A stretch of DNA of 64,000 nt from Chloroflexota bacterium (GTDB lineage: Bacteria; Chloroflexota; Anaerolineae; Aggregatilineales; Phototrophicaceae). The position numbers and the translations under genes were made by a program. The stretch covers positions 1 to 64,000 of the forward strand of contig JAPPEU010000019.1 in the NCBI GenBank assembly GCA_028875245.1, given 5' to 3'. The notes below the pieces were generated by a model. That model was not told the origin of the DNA and did no database searches. It worked only from the letters and a program-made list of their open reading frames with translations. This document shows positions 51,777 to 60,525 of this stretch, in pieces. How positions within the stretch are numbered: the first letter of the stretch is position 1; each line of letters opens with the position of its first letter.

Positions 51777-53090
51777 TCAGTCATCGTAGGAGTAGCCGTC
51801 GAAGACGAGATCATCGTAGACATCTTGAATGGCTGCCATGCCTTCTTCCGCTGTGATCGTCCCGCCGACGATGCCCTGGATGGCGCTTTGGAAGGCATCG
51901 TTAATCTCGGTAGGCCAGATCCAGTCGAGGAAGCGGGCGGTGTTGGGGAAGTGGTTGGAGCGCAGATCATCGGCGATGGCCGATTCGACAACGGTCACGC
52001 CCTTGATGGAGGTCGCCAGCGGTTCCATGATGCCGAGGTGCTTGTCGGCGATCTCGGGCCGCGAGAGGTATTCGAGGAAAGCGACCGCATGCGGCAGCGC
52101 TTCATCATCGATCCCGCTGTAGATGCAGTAGCCGGAGTCGGGGCCGCCGCCGTGACCGCGCGTGCCGGGTACATCGGCCAGCTGCGGAAACTCAAACACG
52201 CCCCACTCAAAATCAAGGACATTGGCTTCGATCCAGGGCAGCTCCCAGGTGCCGCCGTAGTAGACGGCCGACTGCTGGCTGGCGAAAGCGCTGCGCATGC
52301 CATCCCAATCCACCGAAAGCGAATCGCGGTCGAGGATGCCATCATCAACGAATTGGCCGATCCGCGCCAGCGCTTCGACATCGGGGGCGTCGGTGAATTT
52401 GGCTTCGCCGCGCAGGTTCTGCACCGTCTTGGCGATGGAATCGCCCATGGTTTGCGCGGCTGTCTCGAAGTACCACATCGGCCACATCCAGACATTCTTG
52501 CCCTGGTGCAGCACCGGAATATAGCCGGCTTCGTCCAGCGCGCCAGCCACTTCGATGAAGTCCGCGTAAGAATCCGGCTCCGCCAGGCCCAGCTCGCTGA
52601 AGACTTCTACATTGTAGAAGAACGAAGAGGTGGAGACGGGCGATACCGGAATGCCATAGACGCGGCCGCCGATGGTGTAGGCGTCGAGCGACGCCGGCTC
52701 GAAGCGGTCGACCCAGGGCGCAATATCATCGGTGATATCGCGCAGGACGCCGCGCCGGACGTATGCGCCATTGGTGGGATTGGCTGCGCAGCCGATCACA
52801 TCCATATTCTCACCGGCCAGGTGGGCGGTCAGCAAGCGCGTCACGCCGCCATCAATCGGGCCCTGCGCGTCCCAGGTCACATCGGCGACATCCGGGTTTT
52901 CCATCAGGAAGCCATCAATGACCTCGCGCTCCACCTGCTGCTGAATATCGTCAGGCGCCATGGAGCCGAGGTTGTCGAGCGAGGTCGGCCCGAAGACATG
53001 CAACACAAAGCCATCTTGCGCGGCGACACTGCCGATTGCAAGCAATGTCAAAACGAAGGTAAGCGAACACAGGAAAACTCTCTTTATCAT
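51777..53090 (-). CDS. Extracellular sugar-binding protein (ABC, CUT1)
   Basis: 437 aa. Signal peptide (IKRVFLCSLTFVLTLLAIGSVAAQ), no lipobox. Family-1 body with VREVIDGFLMENP-like N-lobe, GGRVYGIPVSPVSTSSFFYN hinge and a Trp-rich C-lobe. First gene of the cluster, with its own promoter at 53145-53173 and a TTTGCGCAAA palindrome at 53121-53130. Confidence 0.92.
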   Translation of the reverse strand: MIKRVFLCSLTFVLTLLAIGSVAAQDGFVLHVFGPTSLDNLGSMAPDDIQQQVEREVIDGFLMENPDVADVTWDAQGPIDGGVTRLLTAHLAGENMDVIGCAANPTNGAYVRRGVLRDITDDIAPWVDRFEPASLDAYTIGGRVYGIPVSPVSTSSFFYNVEVFSELGLAEPDSYADFIEVAGALDEAGYIPVLHQGKNVWMWPMWYFETAAQTMGDSIAKTVQNLRGEAKFTDAPDVEALARIGQFVDDGILDRDSLSVDWDGMRSAFASQQSAVYYGGTWELPWIEANVLDFEWGVFEFPQLADVPGTRGHGGGPDSGYCIYSGIDDEALPHAVAFLEYLSRPEIADKHLGIMEPLATSIKGVTVVESAIADDLRSNHFPNTARFLDWIWPTEINDAFQSAIQGIVGGTITAEEGMAAIQDVYDDLVFDGYSYDD

Positions 53091-53120
53091 TTTTCCAGAT
53101 CCTATCCACTAACTGAAGCA

Positions 53121-53130
53121 TTTGCGCAAA
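53121..53130. promoter_or_regulatory. Palindromic operator candidate
   Basis: TTTGCGCAAA, a perfect palindrome with a central CG as in LacI-family sites, located 15 bases after the -10 box, at about the transcription start. No LacI gene is adjacent; the regulator is unknown. Confidence 0.45.
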
Positions 53131-53144
53131 CTTCTCGCGCCACG

Positions 53145-53173
53145 AATATAACGAACGCTGCGCGCGAACGCAA
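53145..53173 (-). promoter_or_regulatory. Sigma70-type promoter of the catabolic cluster
   Basis: Minus strand TTGCGT (53168-53173), 17 bases, TATATT (53145-53150), 55 bases before the binding-protein start. Confidence 0.6.
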
Positions 53174-53256
53174 ATCATATCTCGCCAAGCTCAAGGCAAT
53201 CGCATCAAATTGAAATGGCGCTGAAATCAACTACTTTCCGGGCAACTTGCGTAATC

Positions 53257-53330
53257 TGTAGGGTCGATTCTGTGAATCGCCCGCAAAATTTGGCAGGATA
53301 TAGTGGGCGTCTCAGCGAGACGCCCCTACA
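53257..53330 (+). repeat. REPIN-like element
   Basis: TGTAGGGTCGATTCTGTGAATCG ... GTCTCAGCGAGACGCCCCTACA with both hairpins present. Confidence 0.8.
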
Positions 53331-53424
53331 GTCATTTGAGAGGATTGGTTCATAAGAAAAGAGGACACAGAGGATTATTTGGAGCCTGGATATGCTGGGC
53401 GCTGCAGCAGGACCAACTCTGCTT

Positions 53425-54540
53425 CTACGCCCGGATGGATGCGACCTCGACGCGGCGGCCGGTCTCGTGGCTATGCGCGGCCGCGCTCAAAAGGCGCTGG
53501 ATGCGAGCGCCGTGCTCAAAGTTGGGGCTGACTTCCGCGTCCTCGACAATGCCGTTGATGAAGGCGCGGATCATGAAGTCTTCCGAGCGGAACATATCGC
53601 GGTAGGTGTTGTGCACCGTATCGCGGCGGGCGCCGCCCCAGATGTGATCGGGAATCGGCAAGTCGCGGATCATGCCTTCGCCGACGCGCGCGCCCTTGAC
53701 CTGCTGAATCTTGTCCCAATCCGTGAAGCTGTAGAGCGTGCCATCCGAGCCGTGGAATTCCATGTGATGCGTTTGGCCGAAGGGCGTATCTTCGTAGCAG
53801 AGCGCTGTGCAGTGGATCATGCCGTGGGCGCCGTTGGCGAATTCCAGGATGAGCATGCAAGCGTCATCGCCCACTTCGTAGGCTTTGCCGGCGGGGTCGA
53901 GCGGCGGGCGCGGCACGGTAAAACCGAGACGGCAGCTGATCGCCCCGATCTCCCCAAAGAGCCACTCGGCGATGTAAAGAAAATGCGAGCCCAGGTCGCC
54001 AAGAATGCCGGAGCCGGCGATCCGGCGGTCGAAGCGCCAGAGATAATCGCCATCGCGGGCGAAGCCGGTGTAATAGCGCATGTTGAGATGGTAGGGCGCG
54101 CCCAGGTATGCGCCGTCGATCAATTCTTTGAGATAGCGAGCTGCCGGCATGAAGCTGTAGGTGAAAGGCACCAGGGTCTTGAGGCGGCGCGCCTCCGCCG
54201 TTTCCGCCATTTCCCGCGCCTGGGCGTATGTCAGCGCGATCGGCTTTTCGCAAAGCACGTGCAAGCCATGCCGCAGCGCTTTCATGGCGATGGGATAGTG
54301 CGAGTCATTCGGCGTGGCGATGACGATGGCGTCCAGCTCGGCGCTCTCGATCATCTCGCCATAGTCGGTATAAACTTGGGGGATATCCCAGACTTCAGCA
54401 AGTTTCCGCGCCTTTTCCCGAGTGCGGCCGCAAATGGCGACGGTTCTGGCCCCGGGGTGGCTGGCGAGGGCGGGCAGGTGCATGGCGTCGGCCCACCAAC
54501 TGCTGCCGACCACAGCCACAGAAACTATGTTGCTAGTCAT
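53425..54540 (-). CDS. Gfo/Idh/MocA-family oxidoreductase
   Basis: 371 aa from ATG 54540 (GGAAG six bases upstream; earlier in-frame ATGs at 54546 and 54609 give non-family residues). The N-terminal Rossmann domain has VAVVGSSWWADAMH, where Ser-Ser-Trp replaces the usual GxG, so cofactor binding may be atypical. Then CEKPIALTYAQA with the catalytic Lys and GSGILGDLGSHFLY in the C-terminal domain. Likely first gene of the minus-strand catabolic region. Confidence 0.9.
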   Translation of the reverse strand: MTSNIVSVAVVGSSWWADAMHLPALASHPGARTVAICGRTREKARKLAEVWDIPQVYTDYGEMIESAELDAIVIATPNDSHYPIAMKALRHGLHVLCEKPIALTYAQAREMAETAEARRLKTLVPFTYSFMPAARYLKELIDGAYLGAPYHLNMRYYTGFARDGDYLWRFDRRIAGSGILGDLGSHFLYIAEWLFGEIGAISCRLGFTVPRPPLDPAGKAYEVGDDACMLILEFANGAHGMIHCTALCYEDTPFGQTHHMEFHGSDGTLYSFTDWDKIQQVKGARVGEGMIRDLPIPDHIWGGARRDTVHNTYRDMFRSEDFMIRAFINGIVEDAEVSPNFEHGARIQRLLSAAAHSHETGRRVEVASIRA

Positions 54541-54632
54541 CGTCATCTTCCGTAGAATGTGCTTGGACAAGCGTAGGCGCATTGTAGTTTTTCGCGAGTC
54601 AATCGACAACTGACGCTTTTGAGGACGGTTTT

Positions 54633-55001
54633 ATGCGGCATGAGTTTTACACGGGAATCCTTGACCGCTTGCTATTCACCGCGATTATCGGCGGGCTCTT
54701 GCTGGCCGGCTATGCGGCGCTGCGTTATGTGGACCTCGCCAATCGGCTTTCCGGCAACATGGCGGCCCAGATCCACGAGAGCGGCGACGAGGTCAAGCTG
54801 GAGAGCAAGGGGCAGGCGCAGGGCTTGATGGCCTCTGACATTGAGCGGCGGCGGCTGGTGGCGGAGCAATTCAACATGATGGTTGTCGGCGGCGTCGGTT
54901 TGGCGCTGCTTGGATTGGGCTGGCTGGGCGCCGATGTCTTGCGCGGGCGGCGGAAAAAAGCCGAAACAGCCGGCTCCAACTCGGGGACCGCCCCTCCTTA
55001 G
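54633..55001 (+). CDS. Small two-TM membrane protein
   Basis: 122 aa, family not recognised. TM1 at about 12-32 (LLFTAIIGGLLLAGYAAL) and TM2 at about 82-102 (MMVVGGVGLALLGLGWLGADVL) flank a charged, probably extracytoplasmic or cytoplasmic helix region (about 40-80, with DIERRRLVAEQF). A basic tail RGRRKK follows TM2. It ends 30 bases before the SulP gene, so the two may be cotranscribed and the protein may be an accessory subunit. Confidence 0.7.
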   Translation: MRHEFYTGILDRLLFTAIIGGLLLAGYAALRYVDLANRLSGNMAAQIHESGDEVKLESKGQAQGLMASDIERRRLVAEQFNMMVVGGVGLALLGLGWLGADVLRGRRKKAETAGSNSGTAPP

Positions 55002-55031
55002 CGGCGCGTTCGCTGGCATTCGCGTCTGCTT

Positions 55032-57287
55032 ATGACCCATTCATCTCCGTCTGGTCCCGACGAATCGAGCTTGAGCGCCGGCATTCGCCACGCGCTGCAG
55101 CCGGTGGTCCTGTTGCGCAGCCTGGGCGCCAGCGCCATCATCTGGCTGCTCATGGCGAGCGCGATGCCGTCCTATGCCGGGTTGATCTTCCACGGCAAGG
55201 TGTCTGGTTATTTTGCCGCCGGCCTGGCGATGGTCCTCGTTAGCGAAATTGTCACGGTCTTGATCACATCGATTTTCAGTTCGGATCATGCGACGCAAGT
55301 CGTGCCGCAGAGCCCGACGGCCGTGATTCAGGGCTTGGTCGCTGGCAGCGTGGTCGAGGCGCTGCCGGCCGATATGCCGCCGGAGGCGCTGTTTGCGACG
55401 GTGTTTTTGCTTGTCGCGCTCTCTTCAGCGCTGGCCGGCGTTTTTGTTGCGCTGCTGGGCTTGACGCGCGCGGGCGGCCTGATTCGTTATATCCCCTATC
55501 CAATCGTCGGCGGCTTTATGGCCGGCCTGGGTTGGCTGATATTGGGGGCCGGCTTCAGTGTGTTAGTGGGTCTTAGACCGAACGTGGCCTCCTTGCCCCT
55601 TTTGCTGGAGAGCGAAACCTTCTCGCACTGGCTGCCGGCGATGACATTCGCTTTGTGCGTCCTTGGGCTGCGGGTTCGCATCAAGACGACGCTCGTCATG
55701 CCGCTCGGCATCGTTGCCTCCCTAATCCTGTTTTACTTTTGGGCATACGTCCTCGTCGGCGATGTAAGCCGGGTCGCGGAGGCCGGATGGCTCCTGCCAA
55801 ACGTGTCAAACGCGCTCCACTGGACATTGCCCGATCCATCCGCCTTCGCTGCGATAAGCCCGGCTGTCGTGTTGGCAAGCGCCGGCGATGTGCTGACCTT
55901 GATCGTCGTTTTCACGCTGAACTTGTTTCTGAGAGCCAGCGCGCAGGAGATCATTGTTAAGCGCGAGTTGAATTTGAATCACGAATGCATCGTCAATGGC
56001 GTCGCCAATGTCGCCTCCGCCTTTTCCGGTGGCGGCGTTGTGGCTTATCACGGGCCCATTTCCGTCTCGCTGGTGGAAGCGATGCGGGTCAACGGCCGTC
56101 TGGTTGGCCTGCTCCTCGCATGCATGTTCACGTTGACGCTCTTGGTTGGCGGCGCGGTCTTTTCGCTTATCCCGCGATTTATTCCCGCGGGCTTGCTGAT
56201 GTTCTTCGGGCTGCAATTCATGAAAGAGTGGCTGGTCGATAGTTGGTCAAAGCTGCCGCGGCAAGATTACCTCATTGTCGTCATCATCGCGCTGGCAACT
56301 GCGGTTCTGGGCCTCTTTCCCGGCATCGCGGTCGGCATCATGGTGGCGATCTCGTTCTTTGTGCTGGAATACAGCCGGATGGACGTCATCAAGCAGGAAT
56401 TCTCCGGCAGCTTCCATCGCAGCAATCTCGACCGCTCCTTCGCCCAGAACCAGTTGCTGCAAAGGGAGGGCGGCAAGATTTTGATCCTGCGTTTGCAGGG
56501 CTTCATCTTTTTTGGCACCGCCTACCGCTTTTACGAACATGTGAAGGCTCGCATCACGGCCGCCGCAGGTGATGAGCTCAGGTTCATCATTCTCGACTTC
56601 AAATCCGTCCGCGGGCTTGATGTGTCGACGATAGTGGACTTCCAGAAGCTGAAGCAGCTGATGGATGGCAAAGGCATCGAATTGCTTGTCTCGAGCGCGA
56701 CGCCGCGCTTGCAGCCGCTGCTGGCTGATGGCGGGATCGTCGTAAGCCGGCCGGACAAGCCGCCGCTGTTCGACGATCTTGACCGGGCGCTGGAATGGTG
56801 CGAGAGCATTTTACTGCGCGAGGCCAGCCAGCTGGATGAAGAGCGCGTCACGGTTGAGCGGCAGTTGGCGCAGCATGCGATTATTCGCCCGCTGGACGCG
56901 CGCGCGGCGGGGGAGTTTCTGGAACAGATCGAGACGAAGGTCGGCGATACCATCTTCAAGCAGGGCGACGAGTCGGATTCGCTGTATTTCATTGAATCCG
57001 GTCGGGTGGATGTGCTTTTGCAAGTTGAGGGCGAGCGTGAATTGCGCCTGCGCAGCATGACCGCTGGCGCAGTCATCGGCGAGGTCGGTTTTTACCTGGG
57101 GGTTGCGCGCTCGGCGTCGATTGTAGTGACTGAAGCCGGCGTCTTGCAGCGGCTGAGCCACGAAGCGCTGCGCCAAATGGAGGAGCGAGCGCCGCAAACC
57201 GCGTCGTCGATTCACGTGCTAATCGCCAGCATGCTCTCCGACCGGCTGTCGACGACCAACCGTCTGGTTCAAGAATTGATGGATTGA
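55032..57287 (+). CDS. SulP transporter with STAS and cyclic-nucleotide-binding domains
   Basis: 751 aa. An N-terminal SLC26/SulP membrane domain (about 25-430, 12-14 TM) for anions such as sulfate or bicarbonate is followed by a STAS domain (about 465-590; FIILDFKSVRGLDVSTIVDFQKL) and a C-terminal cNMP/CRP-type domain (about 620-745). The latter has IFKQGDESDSLYFIESGRVDV and GAVIGEVGFYLGVARSASI; its phosphate-binding cassette reads GEVGFYLGVARSAS. The domain combination suggests gating by a nucleotide ligand. The substrate anion is not determinable. Confidence 0.92.
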   Translation: MTHSSPSGPDESSLSAGIRHALQPVVLLRSLGASAIIWLLMASAMPSYAGLIFHGKVSGYFAAGLAMVLVSEIVTVLITSIFSSDHATQVVPQSPTAVIQGLVAGSVVEALPADMPPEALFATVFLLVALSSALAGVFVALLGLTRAGGLIRYIPYPIVGGFMAGLGWLILGAGFSVLVGLRPNVASLPLLLESETFSHWLPAMTFALCVLGLRVRIKTTLVMPLGIVASLILFYFWAYVLVGDVSRVAEAGWLLPNVSNALHWTLPDPSAFAAISPAVVLASAGDVLTLIVVFTLNLFLRASAQEIIVKRELNLNHECIVNGVANVASAFSGGGVVAYHGPISVSLVEAMRVNGRLVGLLLACMFTLTLLVGGAVFSLIPRFIPAGLLMFFGLQFMKEWLVDSWSKLPRQDYLIVVIIALATAVLGLFPGIAVGIMVAISFFVLEYSRMDVIKQEFSGSFHRSNLDRSFAQNQLLQREGGKILILRLQGFIFFGTAYRFYEHVKARITAAAGDELRFIILDFKSVRGLDVSTIVDFQKLKQLMDGKGIELLVSSATPRLQPLLADGGIVVSRPDKPPLFDDLDRALEWCESILLREASQLDEERVTVERQLAQHAIIRPLDARAAGEFLEQIETKVGDTIFKQGDESDSLYFIESGRVDVLLQVEGERELRLRSMTAGAVIGEVGFYLGVARSASIVVTEAGVLQRLSHEALRQMEERAPQTASSIHVLIASMLSDRLSTTNRLVQELMD

Positions 57288-57332
57288 TGGCGCGGCGGCG
57301 TGTGAAGCGCCGGCTTCATCATTGCGGGCCAG

Positions 57333-58490
57333 TCATAGGCGAATCAATTTCTGCAAGAAATCCCTACTCGCGGGTCTATTAACATAATTGTTTGGAGATA
57401 GAATTAGCTTGTTTAGCGTAGAGCCTTGAAACTGAGTTACTCCCCTCGTATTGCGTCCTGCCCAATGTCTTAAAATGATAGTTGAATTCATTAAGTCTTC
57501 TTGAAACATCGAGACCAATACCTGATTGATGATTTTGTCCGGCTCAATTCCAATAAAGTAAAACATGAATACCGATTTGTCTTTCGACAGGAATTCCAGG
57601 AGCTTGTCGATATTGTAAGCTTTAGGGTTAGAATTCAGCACCATAATCTTGGTTTTGACGTCCGTTGCCGTCTCAAATTCGTCGAATACTCGGGTATAAT
57701 CACCAAGCTCATTTGAAGTCCTGAATTTGAGTATCTCCCCATTACTGCGAATTACAGCATCGACGAGTTTCTTTGTTGACTCCTCATCCTCACTGGTAAT
57801 CATGGATTCGATTAGCCTGCCGCGAACATTAACATTCTCGATAAGGCTGGCCGCCACTATCGCATCAGTGACCCGGCTAACTCGCGAGTCCAAGTCCGAT
57901 TTCAAGCGGCTGTATTCCGACGATTGGATAAATTCGGAAGCTCGCGATGGCGCATTCAGAATTGCTTCCAATGCGATATCCGAAATGGAAAACTTGCTGC
58001 CGAACGGGACAATATTATTCGTCGCCTCTACCAGTCGAGGCAGATTCTCGCTAAAGCCTATCGCGGCGTGAATATTGAAGAGATCTTCAAAGTATTCCGG
58101 CTCATTCGGCAAATCATTAAACGTTCTAACAATGTCAGAACCGTTTATGCTACCTTTGATGTTGTCAACGCGGAGATCTTGAGAGGAGTGACTTATCTTT
58201 CGTAAGAATGTTGTATTTGCCAAATAGAGATTGTTTTTTGCAGGCGTAACTTGGCAAGCGATGAAAGGTAATTCGTCATATTTTTGTAGAGTGGAAAGCG
58301 CTACGACTGTATTCGAAAAACTGTTTGAACGGGTTGAACTGAAGCGAATCGCGTAATGCGACGAATAGTATACCGACCGATCCTTTATGAGTGCGAATTT
58401 CTGCTGCGTCTGCTTTGACAGAGTTGCCTTGTTTGCGATTCCGTCATGTGCCCTGATGTAGTCAATTAACTCAAACACAGCTCTGTTCAT
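57333..58490 (-). CDS. Probable type II restriction endonuclease
   Basis: 385 aa, family not identified from memory. It directly follows a DNA methyltransferase with an ATGA overlap, which is the usual sign of a restriction partner. The N-terminal part has ordered segments (STLQKYDELPFIACQVT, LYLANTTFLRKISHSSQDLR) reminiscent of type II endonucleases; a PD-(D/E)xK core cannot be assigned by eye. Base composition is visibly AT-richer than flanking genes, pointing to transfer. Convergent with the SulP gene. Confidence 0.7.
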   Translation of the reverse strand: MNRAVFELIDYIRAHDGIANKATLSKQTQQKFALIKDRSVYYSSHYAIRFSSTRSNSFSNTVVALSTLQKYDELPFIACQVTPAKNNLYLANTTFLRKISHSSQDLRVDNIKGSINGSDIVRTFNDLPNEPEYFEDLFNIHAAIGFSENLPRLVEATNNIVPFGSKFSISDIALEAILNAPSRASEFIQSSEYSRLKSDLDSRVSRVTDAIVAASLIENVNVRGRLIESMITSEDEESTKKLVDAVIRSNGEILKFRTSNELGDYTRVFDEFETATDVKTKIMVLNSNPKAYNIDKLLEFLSKDKSVFMFYFIGIEPDKIINQVLVSMFQEDLMNSTIILRHWAGRNTRGVTQFQGSTLNKLILSPNNYVNRPASRDFLQKLIRL

Positions 58491-59461
58491 AGAAGATGCC
58501 TTGTTTGTGGTTTCTTCTCAAGCTCTTTGCTTGCGTCCGGATTCAAGTTTCTCTCCCAGAAAACGCCATTTTCATATCCTTGGATTCGTTTGTCGTGTTC
58601 AGCAATCTCTATCCTCTTCTCAGCCAGACATGCGTAGTGCCTGTCGATTTCAATCCCAACAAAATGTCGTCCCAGTTTCTTTGCTACCGTTGAAGTCGTC
58701 CCAGAACCCAAAAAAGGATCAAGAATGACGTCACCCGGTTTTGAGCTTGCGAGGATAATCTTGGCAACAAGCTTTTCGGGCTTTTGCGTCGGATGCCGGG
58801 TGTTTTCTGGCATGGACCAGAAAGGTACAGTCAGGTCTGTCCAAAGATTAGACGGATGTGTAAGCCGGAAGTTTCCATTGGTCTCTTCCGACCAGTTCTT
58901 GGGTTTACCGTTTTCATGCCGATAGGGAGCGATCACCTTTTTCTTCAGTTTTACTGCTTCCACGTTAAAGCAATACTCATCACTCACTGTCGCAAACCAA
59001 ATATCTTCAGACGCATTTTTCCAGTTCGCTTTTGCGCCGCGTCCTTTTTCCCTTTCCCAAGTGATTCTGTTTCGTACATTGACATAATCACACAAAACTC
59101 TGAACAGAGGCGATGAAGAGCGCCAATCGCCGCAGACATATATTGACGCATTCGGCTTAAGCTTCAATAGAATCTTGCTGAACCACGAACGCACCCAACT
59201 TTCGTAATCACCGTTTGACATTTTCTTGAAAGATGTCTTTCCGAAAACTTTGCTCATGTTGTACGGCGGATCAACAAATAGCATGTCCGCAAAGCATATG
59301 GGAAGGTAATCAATGACTTCGAGCGCATCACCCAAAATCGTTTTGTCTATCACGTCCTTCTCGTCCAACCGAGAATGTACAGTGAGCAATCTTTTTTCCA
59401 GAAGTCGAATTTCAGATTCGGTGACTGTGATGGTCTTATTTCTTGACGATCTTTTCGTCAT
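58487..59461 (-). CDS. DNA (adenine-N6 or cytosine-N4) methyltransferase, beta class
   Basis: 324 aa. Motif IV DPPY at 64-67 (FVDPPYNMSK) precedes motif I-like DPFLGSGTT at 248-256, the order of the beta class; HPTQKP at 223-228 is typical for D21/D12-type N6-adenine or N4-cytosine enzymes. Start at 59461 because AAGGAG lies eight bases upstream (an ATG at 59485 lacks this). Protects host DNA from the partner endonuclease. AT-richer than the neighbours; codon use differs, for example more AAA and ATT. Confidence 0.92.
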   Translation of the reverse strand: MTKRSSRNKTITVTESEIRLLEKRLLTVHSRLDEKDVIDKTILGDALEVIDYLPICFADMLFVDPPYNMSKVFGKTSFKKMSNGDYESWVRSWFSKILLKLKPNASIYVCGDWRSSSPLFRVLCDYVNVRNRITWEREKGRGAKANWKNASEDIWFATVSDEYCFNVEAVKLKKKVIAPYRHENGKPKNWSEETNGNFRLTHPSNLWTDLTVPFWSMPENTRHPTQKPEKLVAKIILASSKPGDVILDPFLGSGTTSTVAKKLGRHFVGIEIDRHYACLAEKRIEIAEHDKRIQGYENGVFWERNLNPDASKELEKKPQTRHLL

Positions 59462-59505
59462 CAGCCGGACTCCTTGACTTGACATTATTCTACATGGCTT
59501 TGGCT

Positions 59506-60306
59506 TTAATTCTCGTAATCCTTGCCATAATCCATATCGGGTATCGGGCTGGTGCTGGTCCAGCCGCCGTCGACGACGATCGCTTGACCGGTGATCTTGG
59601 CGGACTCGGGCGCCGCCAGGAAGAGCGCGGCATTGGCGATGTCGGCCGTTTGGATGGCCGCCCCGACCGGAATCAGATTTCCCCAGCGCGCTTCATAATC
59701 CGGATCATCGTCCAGGTTGCGCGGCGTGATGACGGCGCCGGGGGCGACGCAGTTGATGGTGATGCCGTGAGGGCTGAGCTCAAGCACGAGATTGCGGGCC
59801 AGCATTTCCAGCGCCGCCTTGGTCATGCCATAGGCGCTGAGGTAAGGCACGGCGCGATGGCCGGTGACTGAAGACATCAGCACGATGCGGCCGCCTGTGC
59901 CGGCTTCGCGAAACTGGCGGGCGGCCGCTTGCGCCAGAAAATAACTGCCGCGCAAATTGACGTTCAGCACGCGCTCAAAATCGGCCGGCGCGTACTCGAA
60001 GAAATCTCCCCAGGAGGTCAAGCCGGCGTTGCAGACGCAGACGTTCAAGCCGCCGAAGGACGCGACTGCTTGTTTCACGAGCGCGCGCACGGTGTCCACA
60101 TCGGCGACATCGCCGGGGCAGGCGATGCACTGGGCGCCGGTCTCGCCGGCGATCGCCTCGGCGGCGGCTTGCGCGCGCTCAGGCAGGATGTCATTCAAGA
60201 GCGCCGACGCGCCTTCCGCGCAGAATTGCCGCGCGACTTCATAACCGATGCCTTCACCGGCGCCGGTGACGATGACTGTTTGATTTGAAAATCGCTTCTG
60301 TGTCAT
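59506..60306 (-). CDS. SDR-family dehydrogenase
   Basis: 266 aa, TGAGEGIG (13-20), CNAGLTSWG, active-site YGMTK near 160, and the family C-terminus (ITGQAIVVDGGW). It is divergent from the sugar-acid dehydratase, from which it is separated by a repeat element. A role as sugar 1-dehydrogenase before the dehydratase (Dahms/Weimberg type) is possible from context. Confidence 0.9.
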   Translation of the reverse strand: MTQKRFSNQTVIVTGAGEGIGYEVARQFCAEGASALLNDILPERAQAAAEAIAGETGAQCIACPGDVADVDTVRALVKQAVASFGGLNVCVCNAGLTSWGDFFEYAPADFERVLNVNLRGSYFLAQAAARQFREAGTGGRIVLMSSVTGHRAVPYLSAYGMTKAALEMLARNLVLELSPHGITINCVAPGAVITPRNLDDDPDYEARWGNLIPVGAAIQTADIANAALFLAAPESAKITGQAIVVDGGWTSTSPIPDMDYGKDYEN

Positions 60307-60394
60307 AATCTGTCCTGCATAGTGGAAACGGCGCTGATATTTTAACTACAGAGGTCGCAGAGGACACAGAGAGAATCCGCCGCAACCCGGGAGT

Positions 60395-60470
60395 TGTAGG
60401 GGCGAGCCATTGGGTCGTCCTAAGGCACGCACTTTCACACGCTTGGGGGTTTCAGCGAAACGCCCCTACA
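60395..60470 (+). repeat. REPIN-like element
   Basis: TGTAGGGGCGAGCC ... TTTCAGCGAAACGCCCCTACA between the divergent SDR and dehydratase genes. The left hairpin is degenerate (GAGCCATTGGGTC). Confidence 0.78.
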
Positions 60471-60525
60471 CAATCCTAGAGAATAACCCTCGGCGCGCTC
60501 GGTGGTAAGAATGGGAGACATGATT

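Larger units (their letters stand above)
53091..53424. other. Regulatory and repeat-containing gap
   Basis: Contains the promoter and palindrome of the catabolic cluster (53121-53173) and the REPIN-like element at 53257-53330. Nothing else recognised. The upstream oxidoreductase gene (53425) reads in the same direction, so it may also contribute read-through. Confidence 0.5.
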
